From Xenoacremonium recifei (Eukaryota; Ascomycota; Sordariomycetes; Hypocreales; Nectriaceae), in the NCBI GenBank assembly GCA_012184525.1, contig WOFQ01000003.1, positions 1,116,001 through 1,180,000 on the forward strand: a DNA stretch of 64,000 nucleotides, given 5' to 3'. Both the position numbers and the translations under genes were made by a program. This document shows, one piece after another, positions 41,900 to 52,971 of this stretch (position 1 is the stretch's first letter; each line of letters starts with the position of its first letter). The notes under the pieces were generated by a model. The model made no database searches and was not told the origin of the DNA. It saw nothing but the letters and a program-made list of their open reading frames with translations.

Positions 41900-42779
41900 A
41901 TGTCTGAACGAAAGGTGCTCACCAAATACTATCCCCCGGGTATGTCGCATATCTCCTCATCTCTCCATGACTTTTTGCTAACCGTCATCTCTAGATTTCG
42001 ATCCGTCGCAGCTCAAGCGCGCAAAGAAAGACCCCTCCGCCGGCCCCAAAGTCCAAACCGTCCGCCTCATGGCGCCCTTCTCCATGAAATGCACCACCTG
42101 CGGCGAATACATCTACCGCGGCCGCAAGTTCAACTCACGCAAGGAAACGCCCCCCGACGAGCGCTACCTCGGCATCCAGATCTTCCGCTTCCACATCAAA
42201 TGCACGCGCTGCTCCTCGCCCATCACCTTCCGCACCGACCCCAAGAACAACGACTACGCCATGGTGCGCGGCGCGATCCGCAGCATGGAGCCGTGGCACA
42301 ACCGCGCCAACGCCGAGGAGACGGATGCGCAGCGCCTGGACCGCCTGGAGGCCGAGCAGGCGGAGGACGAGGCGGATGGGGATGATCCGATGCAGAGCCT
42401 CGAGGCGAAGACACGAGACGCCCAGCATGAGATTGCGGTGGCGGATGCGTTGGACCAGATTCGGATGCAGAATGCGGCGCGTGCGAGGGCCGAGGCGTTG
42501 GATGTGGGCGTGGAGGACGAGGGTGTGAGTGCGGAGCAGGCCGCGCGGGAGGAGCTGGAGAGGCAGGATGCGGAGGCGGCGAGGCGGGCGTTCCAGAAGT
42601 ACCAGGAGGAGCTTGGAATCGAGACGATTATCGAAGAGGAGGATCTTTCAAAGGAGAACGAGGTGGTGGAGGCGGAAGCTGCTGAGGCTGCGCCTGTACC
42701 GGCAGCGCCGCGGGCTATCAAGAAGAAGAAGAAGAAGGACTATGCTGCGGCTTTGGGGCTGAAGCCTAAGAAGTCGTAG
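41900..42779 (+). CDS. YJU2: splicing factor Yju2 (CCDC94/Cwf16 family)
   Basis: A first-step splicing factor that joins the Prp19-activated spliceosome and stabilises the branch helix. Two exons, 41900-41939 and 41995-42779, give 274 residues. The N terminus MSERKVLTKYYPPDFDPSQLKR is the family start. A zinc-binding core follows: FSMKCTTCGEYIYRGRKFNSRKE with one Cys pair and FHIKCTRCSSPITFRTDPKNNDY with the second. Then come the conserved GAIRSMEPWHN and a long helical acidic C-terminal region (about 120-250), ending in a basic IKKKKKKDYAAALGLKPKKS tail, a probable nuclear signal. The short first exon was found from the GTATGT donor and CTAG acceptor, which restore DFDPS. Confidence 0.95.
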
Positions 42780-43547
42780 GGTAGGCGGAATTGCAGATGA
42801 GATGATGTGACATACCCGTGTGTCTTTGAGCATCACCATTTGCTGAAGACGAAACATTGAAGAGACTGGATGACCTGATTCCCTATCGTGGGTATATTTC
42901 AGTTTGGTCTGGTCAATTTGCTAGGTACGGAGTATGGACACCTGGTACTCGTTCAAGAAGCTGACTTTCTAGTTCGATCTCGGACTATGGATGAACTTAT
43001 ACGAAGGAGTTTGCTGGGTAGCAACATTTCTCACCCCCGAAGACAAGCCCCCGCCCCCTTTTTTTTTGCGAGGTCTCGAGATCTTCTGAAGGAAGATCAG
43101 AGGGTGGTTTATTTGGTGAGTACAGGGCCCAAAGAGAGCACATGCGCCTAGGGATCAACACTTTTGGGATTCATCGTGGTTTATTGCCGAGTCCATCACG
43201 CTTCAACGGGCTAGCTGTTGGTTCGAATTCCATATTCAGAAGGACAGGAAGGCTATACTTGGTTCAAGAGGGGACTAGACGTAACAAGACACAGGTTGTG
43301 AAGTCTTTCATATCTGATGCTATATATAAGCTCAAATAAGGATCAGGCGTGACCACAAATTCGTTCCGATACCCGAATTTTAGTGAATTTCGTAAGCCTC
43401 TCCCGCTTTGCTGTAAATCTCTTTCCCGTCGTCTGCCTCGTATTTGAACATGGTGAGGATATGCAAGGTATGTTGAATAATATCCAACCCTGGCCAGCCA
43501 AACATCAAAACTCCCATTTAGAACCCAAAACTCCCAAGGAAACATCC
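42780..43547. other. convergent 3' flanks, YJU2 / GCV1
   Basis: No coding frame accepted. Contains one ACGGAGTA word at about 42927. A GGTTCGAAT near 43211-43219 resembles a tRNA T-loop but has no matching stems. Confidence 0.4.
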
Positions 43548-44906
43548 TTAGGCCGGCGCCTTCCAGTACTTGCTCGGCACAAAAGGCATCTTGGTGACGA
43601 CGCCCTTGCGCTTCCGGCCGCGAACCACGACATCCACCTCGGTGCCGGCCTTGTGCAGCCCATCGCGGATGTAGCCCATGGCGATGTTCTTGCCGAGTGT
43701 TGGGCTAGGCACACCGCTGGTCACGACACCGATCTTCTCGCCGTCCACTTGGATCTCAGCGCCCTCACGCGCCGGCGCACCCTCGACCACCAAGCCCACG
43801 CGGCGTCGTGAAACACCAGCACCGCCCTTGCTCTTGGGGGTCAGCTGTGACAGGATGACGTCGGCACCGTGGAAGCCGCCGGTCTTGCGGCGGCTCTGCG
43901 GGATGATCCACGCAAGTGCGGCCTCGACAGGCGTGGTGGTGTCGTCGAGGTCGTGGCCGTAAAGGCACATGCCGGCTTCGAGGCGGAGTGAGTCACGGGC
44001 GCCGAGGCCGGCAGGCTGCAGACGCTCCGGACCAGCGCGCTCAAGAAGGGCGGCGATGACGGCGGGCGTGGTGGTCTCGGCCGGCCCGCGGTTGGAGCTG
44101 AAGGAGAGCTCGAAGCCGTCCTCGCCCGTGTAGCCGCCACGGCTGATGAGCACGGGGGTGGACTTGCGGCCGTTCCCAAGGTCGAGCTCTGCCCAGATGG
44201 CGCTGCCAAAGTACAGGCTCTGAAGGTCGATGTCACCAGTGACCAGTTCGCTCAGAACCTCGGCGCTTTTGGGGCCCTGCAGGGCGACCAGGCCAGAGTT
44301 GTCCAGACGCTCCCACTTGACACCCTCGCCAAACTTGGCCAGCTCATCCGCCAGATACTTGGAGTCCTTGTCGAGGCAGGCGCCGTTGGTGACGACGTAG
44401 TACTCCTCCTCGCCCAGACGGGTTATGATAGAGTCATCGACAATGCCGCCGGTGCCAGGCCACAGGAACGTCGTCAGCTTGCCCTGCATGATGGGTTGGC
44501 CCGCCCAGTCGGAGGGCGTCAAGGTCTCGAGAAACTCGGCTGCGCGAGGACCGCTGATGATGTGCTGGACCATGTGACTAACATCGAACAGCGAGGCGTT
44601 GGTGCGAGTGAAGTGGTGAGACTCGGCCAGCGACATGCCCGAGTACTGCACAGGCAGATGGTAGCCCGCAAAGGGCACTAGCTTGCCGCCATTGGCGATG
44701 TGGAAGTCATACAGAGGCGTCTTCTTGAGCTCGGCCGAGGACGGCGAGGAAGCGTAGAAGCGCACCCTGCTGGCTCCAGCTCCAGTTCCAGCTACAGCTA
44801 CAGCTTGGGTCCTCCGACAGCTGCTGGCAGCGAATGACGTAGGGCGGGCAGCAGGGGTCGAGCTCATGCGCGGCACCGCACGGGCAGCGAGGCTCAGACG
44901 CTTCAT
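43548..44906 (-). CDS. GCV1: aminomethyltransferase, glycine cleavage system T protein (mitochondrial)
   Basis: Transfers the methylene group from the aminomethyl-lipoyl H protein to tetrahydrofolate and releases ammonia, in the mitochondrial glycine decarboxylase complex. A single exon of 452 residues. The first ~55 residues are rich in R, A and S with almost no acidic residues, a mitochondrial presequence. The folate-binding core begins LKKTPLYDFHIANGGKLVPFAGYHLPVQY and includes LFDVSHMVQH, the DDSIITR segment with the conserved Asp region, VALQGPKSAEVL, SRGGYTGEDGFELS and GLGARDSLRLEAGMCLYGHD. The C-terminal barrel has VGLVVEGAPAREG, GVVTSG--SPTLGKNIAMGYI and KMPFVPSKYW. No introns or defects seen. 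Confidence 0.95.
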   Translation of the reverse strand: MKRLSLAARAVPRMSSTPAARPTSFAASSCRRTQAVAVAGTGAGASRVRFYASSPSSAELKKTPLYDFHIANGGKLVPFAGYHLPVQYSGMSLAESHHFTRTNASLFDVSHMVQHIISGPRAAEFLETLTPSDWAGQPIMQGKLTTFLWPGTGGIVDDSIITRLGEEEYYVVTNGACLDKDSKYLADELAKFGEGVKWERLDNSGLVALQGPKSAEVLSELVTGDIDLQSLYFGSAIWAELDLGNGRKSTPVLISRGGYTGEDGFELSFSSNRGPAETTTPAVIAALLERAGPERLQPAGLGARDSLRLEAGMCLYGHDLDDTTTPVEAALAWIIPQSRRKTGGFHGADVILSQLTPKSKGGAGVSRRRVGLVVEGAPAREGAEIQVDGEKIGVVTSGVPSPTLGKNIAMGYIRDGLHKAGTEVDVVVRGRKRKGVVTKMPFVPSKYWKAPA

Positions 44907-45266
44907 CGTGGCCCAATTGAACGAGGGAGAATCAATTGGGAGTTTTGTGAGAAAGAAAAAAGAAGTTGAATGAATTCAGGTCAGAGAGTTCGCAGCTGCC
45001 GATTGTGAGTGAGGTTGCCCGCTGGTGGGGCTCCGGATAGCCGCGCTTCGGAGCGCCGCCCGCGTGGAAGGAGGGAAAGAACGACGTAACGGAGTATACA
45101 GTCCGCGCACCGGTAAGGTGCCTAAGTAACGTGACTGATGACCGTCTGGCGGTGCAACGGTGGCAGAATAGGAGAGTTCCGTTATGGAACACTTGGCCGA
45201 ATTGATTATTTTATTTTATTTTATTAATATCGTTGCCCATATCCAATACACTGCCTAAAGCGACTA
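44907..45266. other. GCV1 promoter / 3' flank of the acyltransferase gene
   Basis: Contains an ACGGAGTA word at about 45088 and a TTTTA-type AT microsatellite (about 45205-45225) just beyond the acyltransferase stop. No coding frame. Confidence 0.45.
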
Positions 45267-47942
45267 TTATACATGCCCGACTCTATGCGGAGTAAACCCA
45301 TCCGGAACGTCTGCAGGATCTGGTCCAGGGCTGCACACATTGAGCACCCAGAATCCCAATAACATCAAAGCCATACGTCCGTACAGCGTAAAGAAGACAG
45401 CATCAACAGTTTTGCTAAGAGCTCGAAAACTGCTGGCATACCAAGGTGCTCGAGGTTTTGGAGATGTCGAAAGCAGTTCCTCGTCTTCCAATACGACCTC
45501 ACCCTCGACCTCACCTGCCTCGGCTGCCGCTTCAGGCTTGTCGGAATAGGTAGGGAGGCTGATGTACGTGGGAGGATTCGAGACTCGCGATGTATCCATG
45601 ATTATGGCACAGAGCGCGCCGGTACCGGTAGCAGCCTGAGAACTGACCCAGAAGAAGATTGGCATAATGATGAGGAGTGATTTCAACCGGCCCAGGAGGA
45701 AACCCGAGCTGTTGTCTTGGAGGCCATCAATGAGAAGGACGCCCTGAAAGTCGCCAGCCAGATAGAGATGGGTCTGTAGGATGTACGTCTCGAGCGAGCA
45801 TCGACCAATCCAGATCATCGCCCTAGAACTATAGTTGCGGAAGAACGTGTTCATGTTCCTGATGGCAATAAAGCCAAATATAGGAATGAAAGCGACGAAG
45901 GGATGCCACAATTTGTATGTCTCCAAGGTCATCGGCATAGTATAAGATGTATAACCGTAGAGACTGATAACAACTGCTCCTGCGAAGCCCAGGACGTAGC
46001 GTAGAGCGGGTTGGATAGACTCTTTCATATTGCAGTTAGCAACAGCGGTGGCCATGCCAACAAATGTGATCAGCATATCCAGTTCAACACGAAACTGGAC
46101 CGTAACCACACCCCAATGGACCTTGAAAATTGACCTCATTATGTGTGTTAGCCAAGTTAAGAAAGGCGTTCTGCTGATAACCAGAGCCACTAGGATAGCA
46201 GCAATGGTTATTTTGCAGAGAACCAGCTGGGGATTATCGTTGAGCTTCTCATGGCCGATGTACATGGTGAGCCAGGTGATAGCAAACCAAAGAGTGCAAA
46301 GAGGCGCAAAGTAATATGCCCACCAATGTGCACCCATCAGATAGCTGAGGGCCCAAGTCAGGAGGTTAAGACGCAGGGTAACAGCCATAAATCGTCGAAA
46401 AGAGAAGTCTTTCTTCACCAGAAAGTAGGTAGTATGGTTATATCCTGTTTGGAACAGGTATGCAGCCACAAGTAAACGGATGAAGATGAAAATTTCGAGG
46501 TGAACCTGCTGCACGGGCATACACCAATGCCATACCAGGATACACCACTGCATCCAGCCTTTCCATTCATCAGTCTGGTCACGACCTAAGAAAGGCTGGT
46601 CCTTCTCGACAGCAGTGCCCCTCGACTTCACAGCTTGTGATTTCCTGATAGTAAGGATAGTGATAACGAGGAATGGCAGGCTGAAGAAAGCCATATCCTT
46701 ATATGAAGTGACAGCCCGCATCTCCTTAGAAAACATCTGGGTGCGGTCTATGAGGAAACAGTAGACGAGGGTCATCGCGAAGCCCCCAACTTGCATATTG
46801 AACAGTCGGAAACGAGGAGTGTCCCGCCGGGCGATGATATCCGCGGTCTCGCCTGCGATGCAGAGAATCAAGAAGACCGCACTAACCCAGGCAGTGGCGA
46901 GTTGAGTTAGGGGCTGGCCGCCAAAATCGGTACAACAGGTCCGAGAATAGATCCAGAAGTTGGTACGATCGAGGATGGCATTGCATCGCAAGTTGAGTAG
47001 GATATTGGCCTGCGTCTCTGCAATGGTATCGATGACGTTGGTGCTGGAGTTGTCATCTGGGAACGCCCAGACATGCTCTCCGTAGCCCTGGACCATCTCC
47101 TGGAATGCCCACGCCACAGGCATATTGAGTTGACTGCCAGCCTCACGAAGCCAGTGCTGCATCGAGGCCGCTTGTTCGTGATCCCCGCCGGGATGGATCA
47201 AAGGAGGTGCGAAAAAGACTTGAGTACCGGGGCCATCAGCACTCATTGGCGCGGTTAGGTAGTCAGGGGATGAGCCGATCATCTCGGACTCCTTGGTCAC
47301 AGCCAGGCTCAACTTCCGGAATTGGTCGTTAGGGACACTGCCCATTTTCCTAGTCCCGAGAAGCGCCAGAGCGGCGGCCTTCTGTCCGTTCACAGGCGCT
47401 GGATGGTCCAGTTGAGCTGAAATCAGGTTGAGTTCCTCGACGAGACGGGGCGGTTGAATGCCATCAGGTTCGACGGAAAGGGCCGGATACTGCTGAATAT
47501 TGACGCCGTGGTAGGTGACATTGAAGGGGGCGTTCGGGGGTATGTGCTGGCGATCCCAGTTGGCTTCATCTCGTTGCAGCTAGGTCAGAGTGAGCAGCCA
47601 CAACCTCACACAGTCCGCCCGACCTATCCCGCTTACCAACCGAGCAATCCCATATGCAACCTGTCTTGTTTCCACATCACCACTGAATAATATATGGCGG
47701 CGCTTGAAGCATTGTCGAATCTCGGCAGAGGAATAGTGATGCAGCAGGCAGCCATCGGGTTGCCACCAGCTGAATGGGGGTGAAAGATCGTTCACGGGGT
47801 TGATCCAGCGGCCCGTCTCAAGCATGGACCGACATCGATGAGGATCGTGCCCATAGCCAGCAAACAGTGTTTGGTATGCAAGGCTGCCCAACACCGCAAT
47901 CCCGAAGAGGATGAGGAGGATCCGGTTAACGAGAGAGGCCAT
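45267..47942 (-). CDS. Cas1-like 10-TM polysaccharide O-acetyltransferase homologue
   Basis: Related to Cryptococcus CAS1 and animal CASD1, which acetylate glycans in the Golgi. Two exons, 47637-47942 and 45267-47579, give 872 residues. Residues about 5-27 form a signal anchor (LLILFGIAVLGSLAYQTLF). A luminal esterase-like domain follows (PFSWWQPDGCLLHHYSSAEIRQCFKRRHILFSGDVETRQ) up to NILLNLRCNAILDR and RTCCTDFG. About ten hydrophobic segments make up the rest, with conserved FLVKKDFSFRRF, GAHWWAYYFAPL and LETYILQTHLYLAGDFQG. Oddly, the family GDS nucleophile motif reads FSGDVETRQ (Ser replaced by Val), and the DGxH motif expected just before ANILLNLRCN is replaced by FPDDNSSTNVID. The luminal domain may therefore be inactive. 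Start at 47942 is preferred over 47984 for the signal anchor. Confidence 0.9.
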
Positions 47943-50074
47943 CGTGGGCAGAACTTGAGCAGATCTCGAGGTGCCTCCCGACACGAAGCTGGAAGATGGG
48001 TAGGCTCTAAAAATGTACCTCCTTTAATACCTACCTAGGGATTAAAGGCCCTTCTCGCCGCTTACCCCGTACATACAGATGTCGATTGATCTTCATCTCC
48101 CCACTTAGCCTTGGCTGGCGCTATTGAGATCTAGGGAATGTTCGATTCCCTTTAGGAATGGAGGCACAGAGGCTAACATCGTTGGTTGGCCTTAATACGA
48201 TTGGGGATCGCGGGTGTTGATGTTTGCTTCCTTGCCCTGGCGCACATGGCACTTACACAGACCACGTCTCACTTGACTCCGGGAGAATACCACGTAAAAC
48301 GAGCTGACGGTACGGGCAAGGGAGGATTTTCGCCTGATCAACCTTAAGCGAGTCCAGCCCCTGTGCTTAAATTTTTGAAAAGGGTGGTGGGGATTCAAAG
48401 CCCCTTATCTGCTCCATGACATCGCATCAATAGTTTTAGGCCAGCGTGAAACTTCTCCCCAGCTAGTCAAAGACGTGACCAATAAGACAGAGCACCGACA
48501 ATAGCTTCATTACATACCTCTAGTAGCAGGACCTACCCACTTGCCACCGAGTGTGAAATGCTGTGTCGTATTCTGGCCCTATCAGGCTGAACGTTCCGAA
48601 TGTCTGGGGCCGCCGGTTTGAAAGTGCTCTGGCTGGACAGTTTGACATGGTCTGGAACGGCGTCTACTCTATACGGAGTAATCGGCGGGCTTGCTGACAG
48701 GGGTTGGTTCATCGAAATGGTCAGGGTGTGGTTGTGGCTGGCTGAGAGCCCTCTTGCTAACACCAGAACGGCATCATGTCTTGGGCTTGCACAGCTAGAG
48801 GCCTTGTTGCTACTGACGACCTTACGCGAGCAGGGCCGACATGCGTGCGCTTCGTCGACGCGAGGCGATCAGTTGATACTTTGATTCACTTTAATCTATG
48901 CGCCGCAAAAGTCAGCAGTCATGAAGACCCAGATCCTAAGGATATGAGGAGAAAAGGATAATGATTCTTCTAAGCCAGCTATTTGTTGCATCTTATACTC
49001 CGTAAAGAGGAGATTTTGCCCGGCTGACTAAGGAAGACGAACTTTCTACCCTGTATGCATGAAGCCACCTTGGCTGCAGGTATGTCTATTTCCTGGGGAA
49101 AGAAATTCATAAAAATACAGTAATATATAATTTGCTTCCCAAGAAAAAACTAAACTATAGATTGAAAATAGATAACGGATTTAACCTACTAACTGGTGTA
49201 TAACATTAGTAATAGATAAGTGTTCAAGCTTCTTGGTGAAAGGTCCCATGGAGATCTGTGTGATATATATGCTACTAGGTAACTTCATGGTATCCAAAGC
49301 ACGGAAGTTATGCTCAGCAATAGTATCTGTCTCAACTGGCCAAGACTAACAACTCAGCATTGATAGCCCTAATCGTTATGGGGATGCTCACCAATCCAAC
49401 ATCCCTCCACTTCGTCTTCCTCCTCATCTTCATCTTCCCCATCCTCGTCTTCATCTCCTTCATCATCGCTTTTAGATTTCCCCATCATTCATCCCGGTGA
49501 CGTGTACTACTTTGCTCCTCTTCCTCACACACTTGATCGACGCGGCTCTTGGGGAAGAGATAGTATGGTATATGGATACAGTGTGTCAGAAGTCGTGATA
49601 ACGATGGCTGCAATGGAGTGGCATATTACTAGGATTAGGAGTCATCTCCAACGAGCCCCCCCCATCCAGTTTACTGTCACGATATGGAGCTGATCAGGGT
49701 AGAGCCATCATCTGCTCACGGGGCTACGAGACTGCACAAGGACACACAGAGGCGCACGTTGGCCTTGCCGAAACAATGAAAAGCCATGCTGCTGGAAGCC
49801 GGCGTTGTAGAAATCATATGGAACCACCACCTGAAACTCATATTGAGCTGTCTTCTCCCCCACCATCGAATAACCAAAACCCTGGATGCCGATTGTAGCT
49901 GATTGTGATGTGATGTGTGAGAGTCCAACCTCATCCGTCTACTACTTGCGTTTCCGCTCCGGCGCTCTTCTGGATGCCTTCTCTTGATAAGCACAAGCGC
50001 GCACAGTACACAGACACAAACACTCCCCTTCTAGACTATATCCATTAATACAACAGACTCCTTCACGCACTCTC
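47943..50074. other. 2.1-kb gene-free, partly AT-rich region
   Basis: Promoter of the acyltransferase gene on the left, 3' flank of VMA13 on the right. The middle (about 49090-49330) is AT-rich. Two ACGGAGTA words occur at about 48673 and (reverse) 48988. A small acidic minus-strand frame at 49369-49485 encodes 38 mostly D/E residues. No transposon ends or RNA genes recognised. Confidence 0.45.
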
Positions 50075-51729
50075 TCATTGCTGCTCGAAGCTGTACTTTA
50101 GCCAGCCTCCCAGGGCCCGCAGACTCTCCCATCGCACGTTCTCATCGTCCGACTGCATGAGCTCCATGATCCGCCTCTTCAACCCGACCTTCTCTAGCTG
50201 GTACCGTTTCTCTGGCACCTCCTTGACGAGGTTGCCGACGTCGCTGCATGCAATTGCCAGCACCTGCTTGTCGTTGTCCCAGGGCTGTGTCATAATCTCG
50301 GCAAGCTTCTTGGGAATCTCGCCATTCTCGTAGTCCAGAATCTTGCGCGCATTCTCGGCCCAGAAGACGGTGCTTCGGTGAGGTGGTGACCATCGCAGGT
50401 GCCCTGCCCGCACTTCCGCCACGTACTCGTCGAAGGTGGTCTTGGTCTTGGTGTACTCCTCCAGCATCTCCTTCAAGCTGGATAGGTCCTCAAGCAGGTC
50501 GGGGTCGGTGAGATGGCGGCTGCCAATGTTTTCTAGTAGCGCTGGGAGGCGAGCAAGCACCGCAGTAGGGAGCAAACTCTTCTGGTTTGTCTCCAAGAGA
50601 TTGTATAGAGTAGAAAGGATCAACCGCGTTGTCTTTTCCTTGGGGGATAGCCGTAATAGTTGAGTATAAAGGAGAACAATATCGTACTCACTAGTATCAT
50701 GTTAGCAGCAGTCACCATTGATATACCCTGAGGTACAACGCACTCATTCAGGTCGTCGCCAATAGTCTCGGCCTCGAAGCTCATCTGCCACATCACCAAC
50801 AGGACGTGGTACAGGAGCTGCAATCCAACGCCACCTCCCAAAGATCCCTCAAACCCAGCAGTTCGAGAACTAGCATTCCCACTCCAGAGGCTGGCCGATG
50901 AGCTTCCGCCATTGCCAATGCCGGCAGCGCTCTGGAGAATCTTGACAAGCGGCGCAATAGTCTCGCTCCGCTGGTTCCAGAAGAGATCTCGTGAGGTGTG
51001 GCCGAAAAGCAGCATCGAGTACTCCTGCACGGCAATGTCCTGAAGACCGGCATCGGGGCTCTTGGCCAGCCCAGAGAGGTATGTGAGCATCATGGGCAAG
51101 GCGTTGTGAGTGGCCGGGGACTCGTCGCGCGCGAGAGACATGAGGGTGGTGAGCGCGTGGGATGTGAGTAGCGGGATTGGGTCCTCGGTGTTGTTTGAGT
51201 TGAGTAGCGGTAAGAAATGTCGGTACGGATCTTGAGTCTTGAAGAGGGCTTTCGCAAAGGATGGGACAGCTAGGGGACGAGGGTACGAATGTTAGCGTAT
51301 AGGCAATTAAAGGTTGGTGACAGAGGAAGCCGCCATTGAGGATGGAAGATAGCATGTAGTCAAGCTAACCCATCACAACTCCGTCGTCGGTCGTCCTTGT
51401 CGATGATGTGCTGCAGGTGGGTGAAGCTTACCTTCGAGGAGGTCGCCAAAGAGCACAAGGATGTACTGGATCACATTTGCATGCTTCCCTGCCGTCTCCA
51501 ACACGCTGGTCTTGCCAGGCCCGCCCACGAGGAGCTCGCGATAGCCATCGAGATCGGCCGAAACGATCTGCTTGCGCTGTTCGGGGCGCTTGGCCTTGTC
51601 GACGGCGCGAATCTTGGCCAGCTGGTCCTCGGTCAGGGTGCCTGCGCGGACGGCGCCGTCCCAGGGGATGGGTCGCTGGCGAATGTTGCCCTGCAGCGAG
51701 GCCAGGTACGTCGGCGGTTCGAGCGACAT
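50075..51729 (-). CDS. VMA13: V-type proton ATPase subunit H
   Basis: Regulatory subunit of the vacuolar V1 sector; it couples V1 to V0 and silences ATPase activity of free V1. Three exons, 51432-51729, 50744-51269 and 50075-50690, give 479 residues, close to the 478 of yeast. The protein is all-helical, with HEAT/armadillo-like repeats. Recognisable pieces are YLASLQGNIRQRPIPWDG near the N terminus, KTQDPYRHFLPLL, GVGLQLLYHVLLVMWQMSFE, YDIVLLYTQLLRLSPKEKTTRL, and the C-terminal domain FWAENARKILDYENGEIPKKL with DNDKQVLAIACSDVGNLVKEVPE. Introns carry GTAAGC and GTGCGT donors and TAG acceptors. Divergent from the membrane-protein gene at 52972. Confidence 0.94.
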
Positions 51730-52971
51730 GATGGGGGCGATGTCGCAGCTGCTGACGGACGGGGGGGACGCGGACGATGGGAGGGCGAAGGAGCGGATGG
51801 GAGAGTGGGATGAAGCAAAGGAAAGTCGATGGGCGAGCAGAGAGATGGCAGCAAGACGTAGCCAGCCAGCGTCGTCACAGCTCCCTCCGGGTTGGAAGCT
51901 TGATGGCCCGGCCTACCAGGGTCAAGCCACAAAGCTAGCTGCACGGCTCCACTGCAGTGCAGCGTGGAGCTTTCGAGGTGTGGCTTGTGGCGCGCCGTTA
52001 GCCGAAGATGAGCCACGGGAGAGGGCCCGAAGTCCAGGCCCTGTCAGGATCCCTCGATCCCAGCCTCCCAGCCACGCCGTCAGTCGGCCCTGTCGAATTG
52101 GAGACAGGAAGAAGAGGAAAAATTATGGGATGGACGGCTCAGGGGTTCTGGAAGCCAATGAAGCCGTGGAAGCCATTGAGCCAAATTTTAAGCATGAGCC
52201 TGCGTACCTGCGTTAGGCGCTGTGCTGGGGGCTGACTTTGTCAGTGACAGTGAGAGTGAGGCAGCTCAACCCCCCCTGTAATCTGGAGTGCGGCCTGCTG
52301 CTATCGATAATCGTCCCGTAAACCAGCACAGGCCCGAGGCTTCACCTCAAGCTTGGGCGAGTCCGCGTCCCCCGCCATGCGCCGGCGCCATTAACACCAC
52401 CACCAAAGTCAAGACAGCGAGGCAAGCAAGATAAAAAAAGGACAGTACTCTCTCTCCAAAAATCCCGTGTAATCTTCTGCTGATTCGTAGCGTGTGTCAG
52501 GCATCTCGTTTAGTTTTCTCGCCATCCTACCCCCCCGGTCCCCCGCGGTGGTGTGGTGACGTCGCGGAAATCCGAGAGGCTGGGCTGGGCGCCTTTTTCT
52601 CCCCTGCGCTGTAAGTGAGAGGTTGGGAGAGCGATAGTTGCCAGCCTCTTAAAAGTCTACCTCCATGCAGCACCTCTCTTCGCCCGCACTCTTGGAAGCT
52701 TAATTCTCTTTACTCTTCACTTGCGTCGGCTCAATCCGAGATTTCTCGCAATCAATACAAGTCTTTGGGCGCCAGCATCGACGACTCCATTTGGGTGCCA
52801 ACACTACCTACTCTGTACAGCAGCCGAGACATCACCTGCTGCTGCACCAGACGAAAAGGGACCGCCCGCTCTTTACCCGCACTACCCGCATTCCAGACTC
52901 TCTCCGTCCCGAAACACCACCACCCGCGCATTCCTCGCCCATCGCCAGCTTCACTTCCCTCCCGCTCCGCC
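51730..52971. other. divergent promoter region, VMA13 / cysteine-rich membrane protein
   Basis: GC-rich on both ends, with C/T-rich leader sequence from about 52600. The frame of the downstream gene stays open up to 52615, but the upstream part has UTR-like composition, so the start is placed at 52972. Confidence 0.45.

Noticed and set aside
43205..43230. GGTTCGAAT resembling a tRNA T-loop
   Set aside because: The flanking bases cannot form a T-stem, and no acceptor or anticodon arm is present.
49369..49485. 38-codon minus-strand acidic frame
   Set aside because: Arises from a C/T-rich trinucleotide tract; no splice partner or upstream coding signal.
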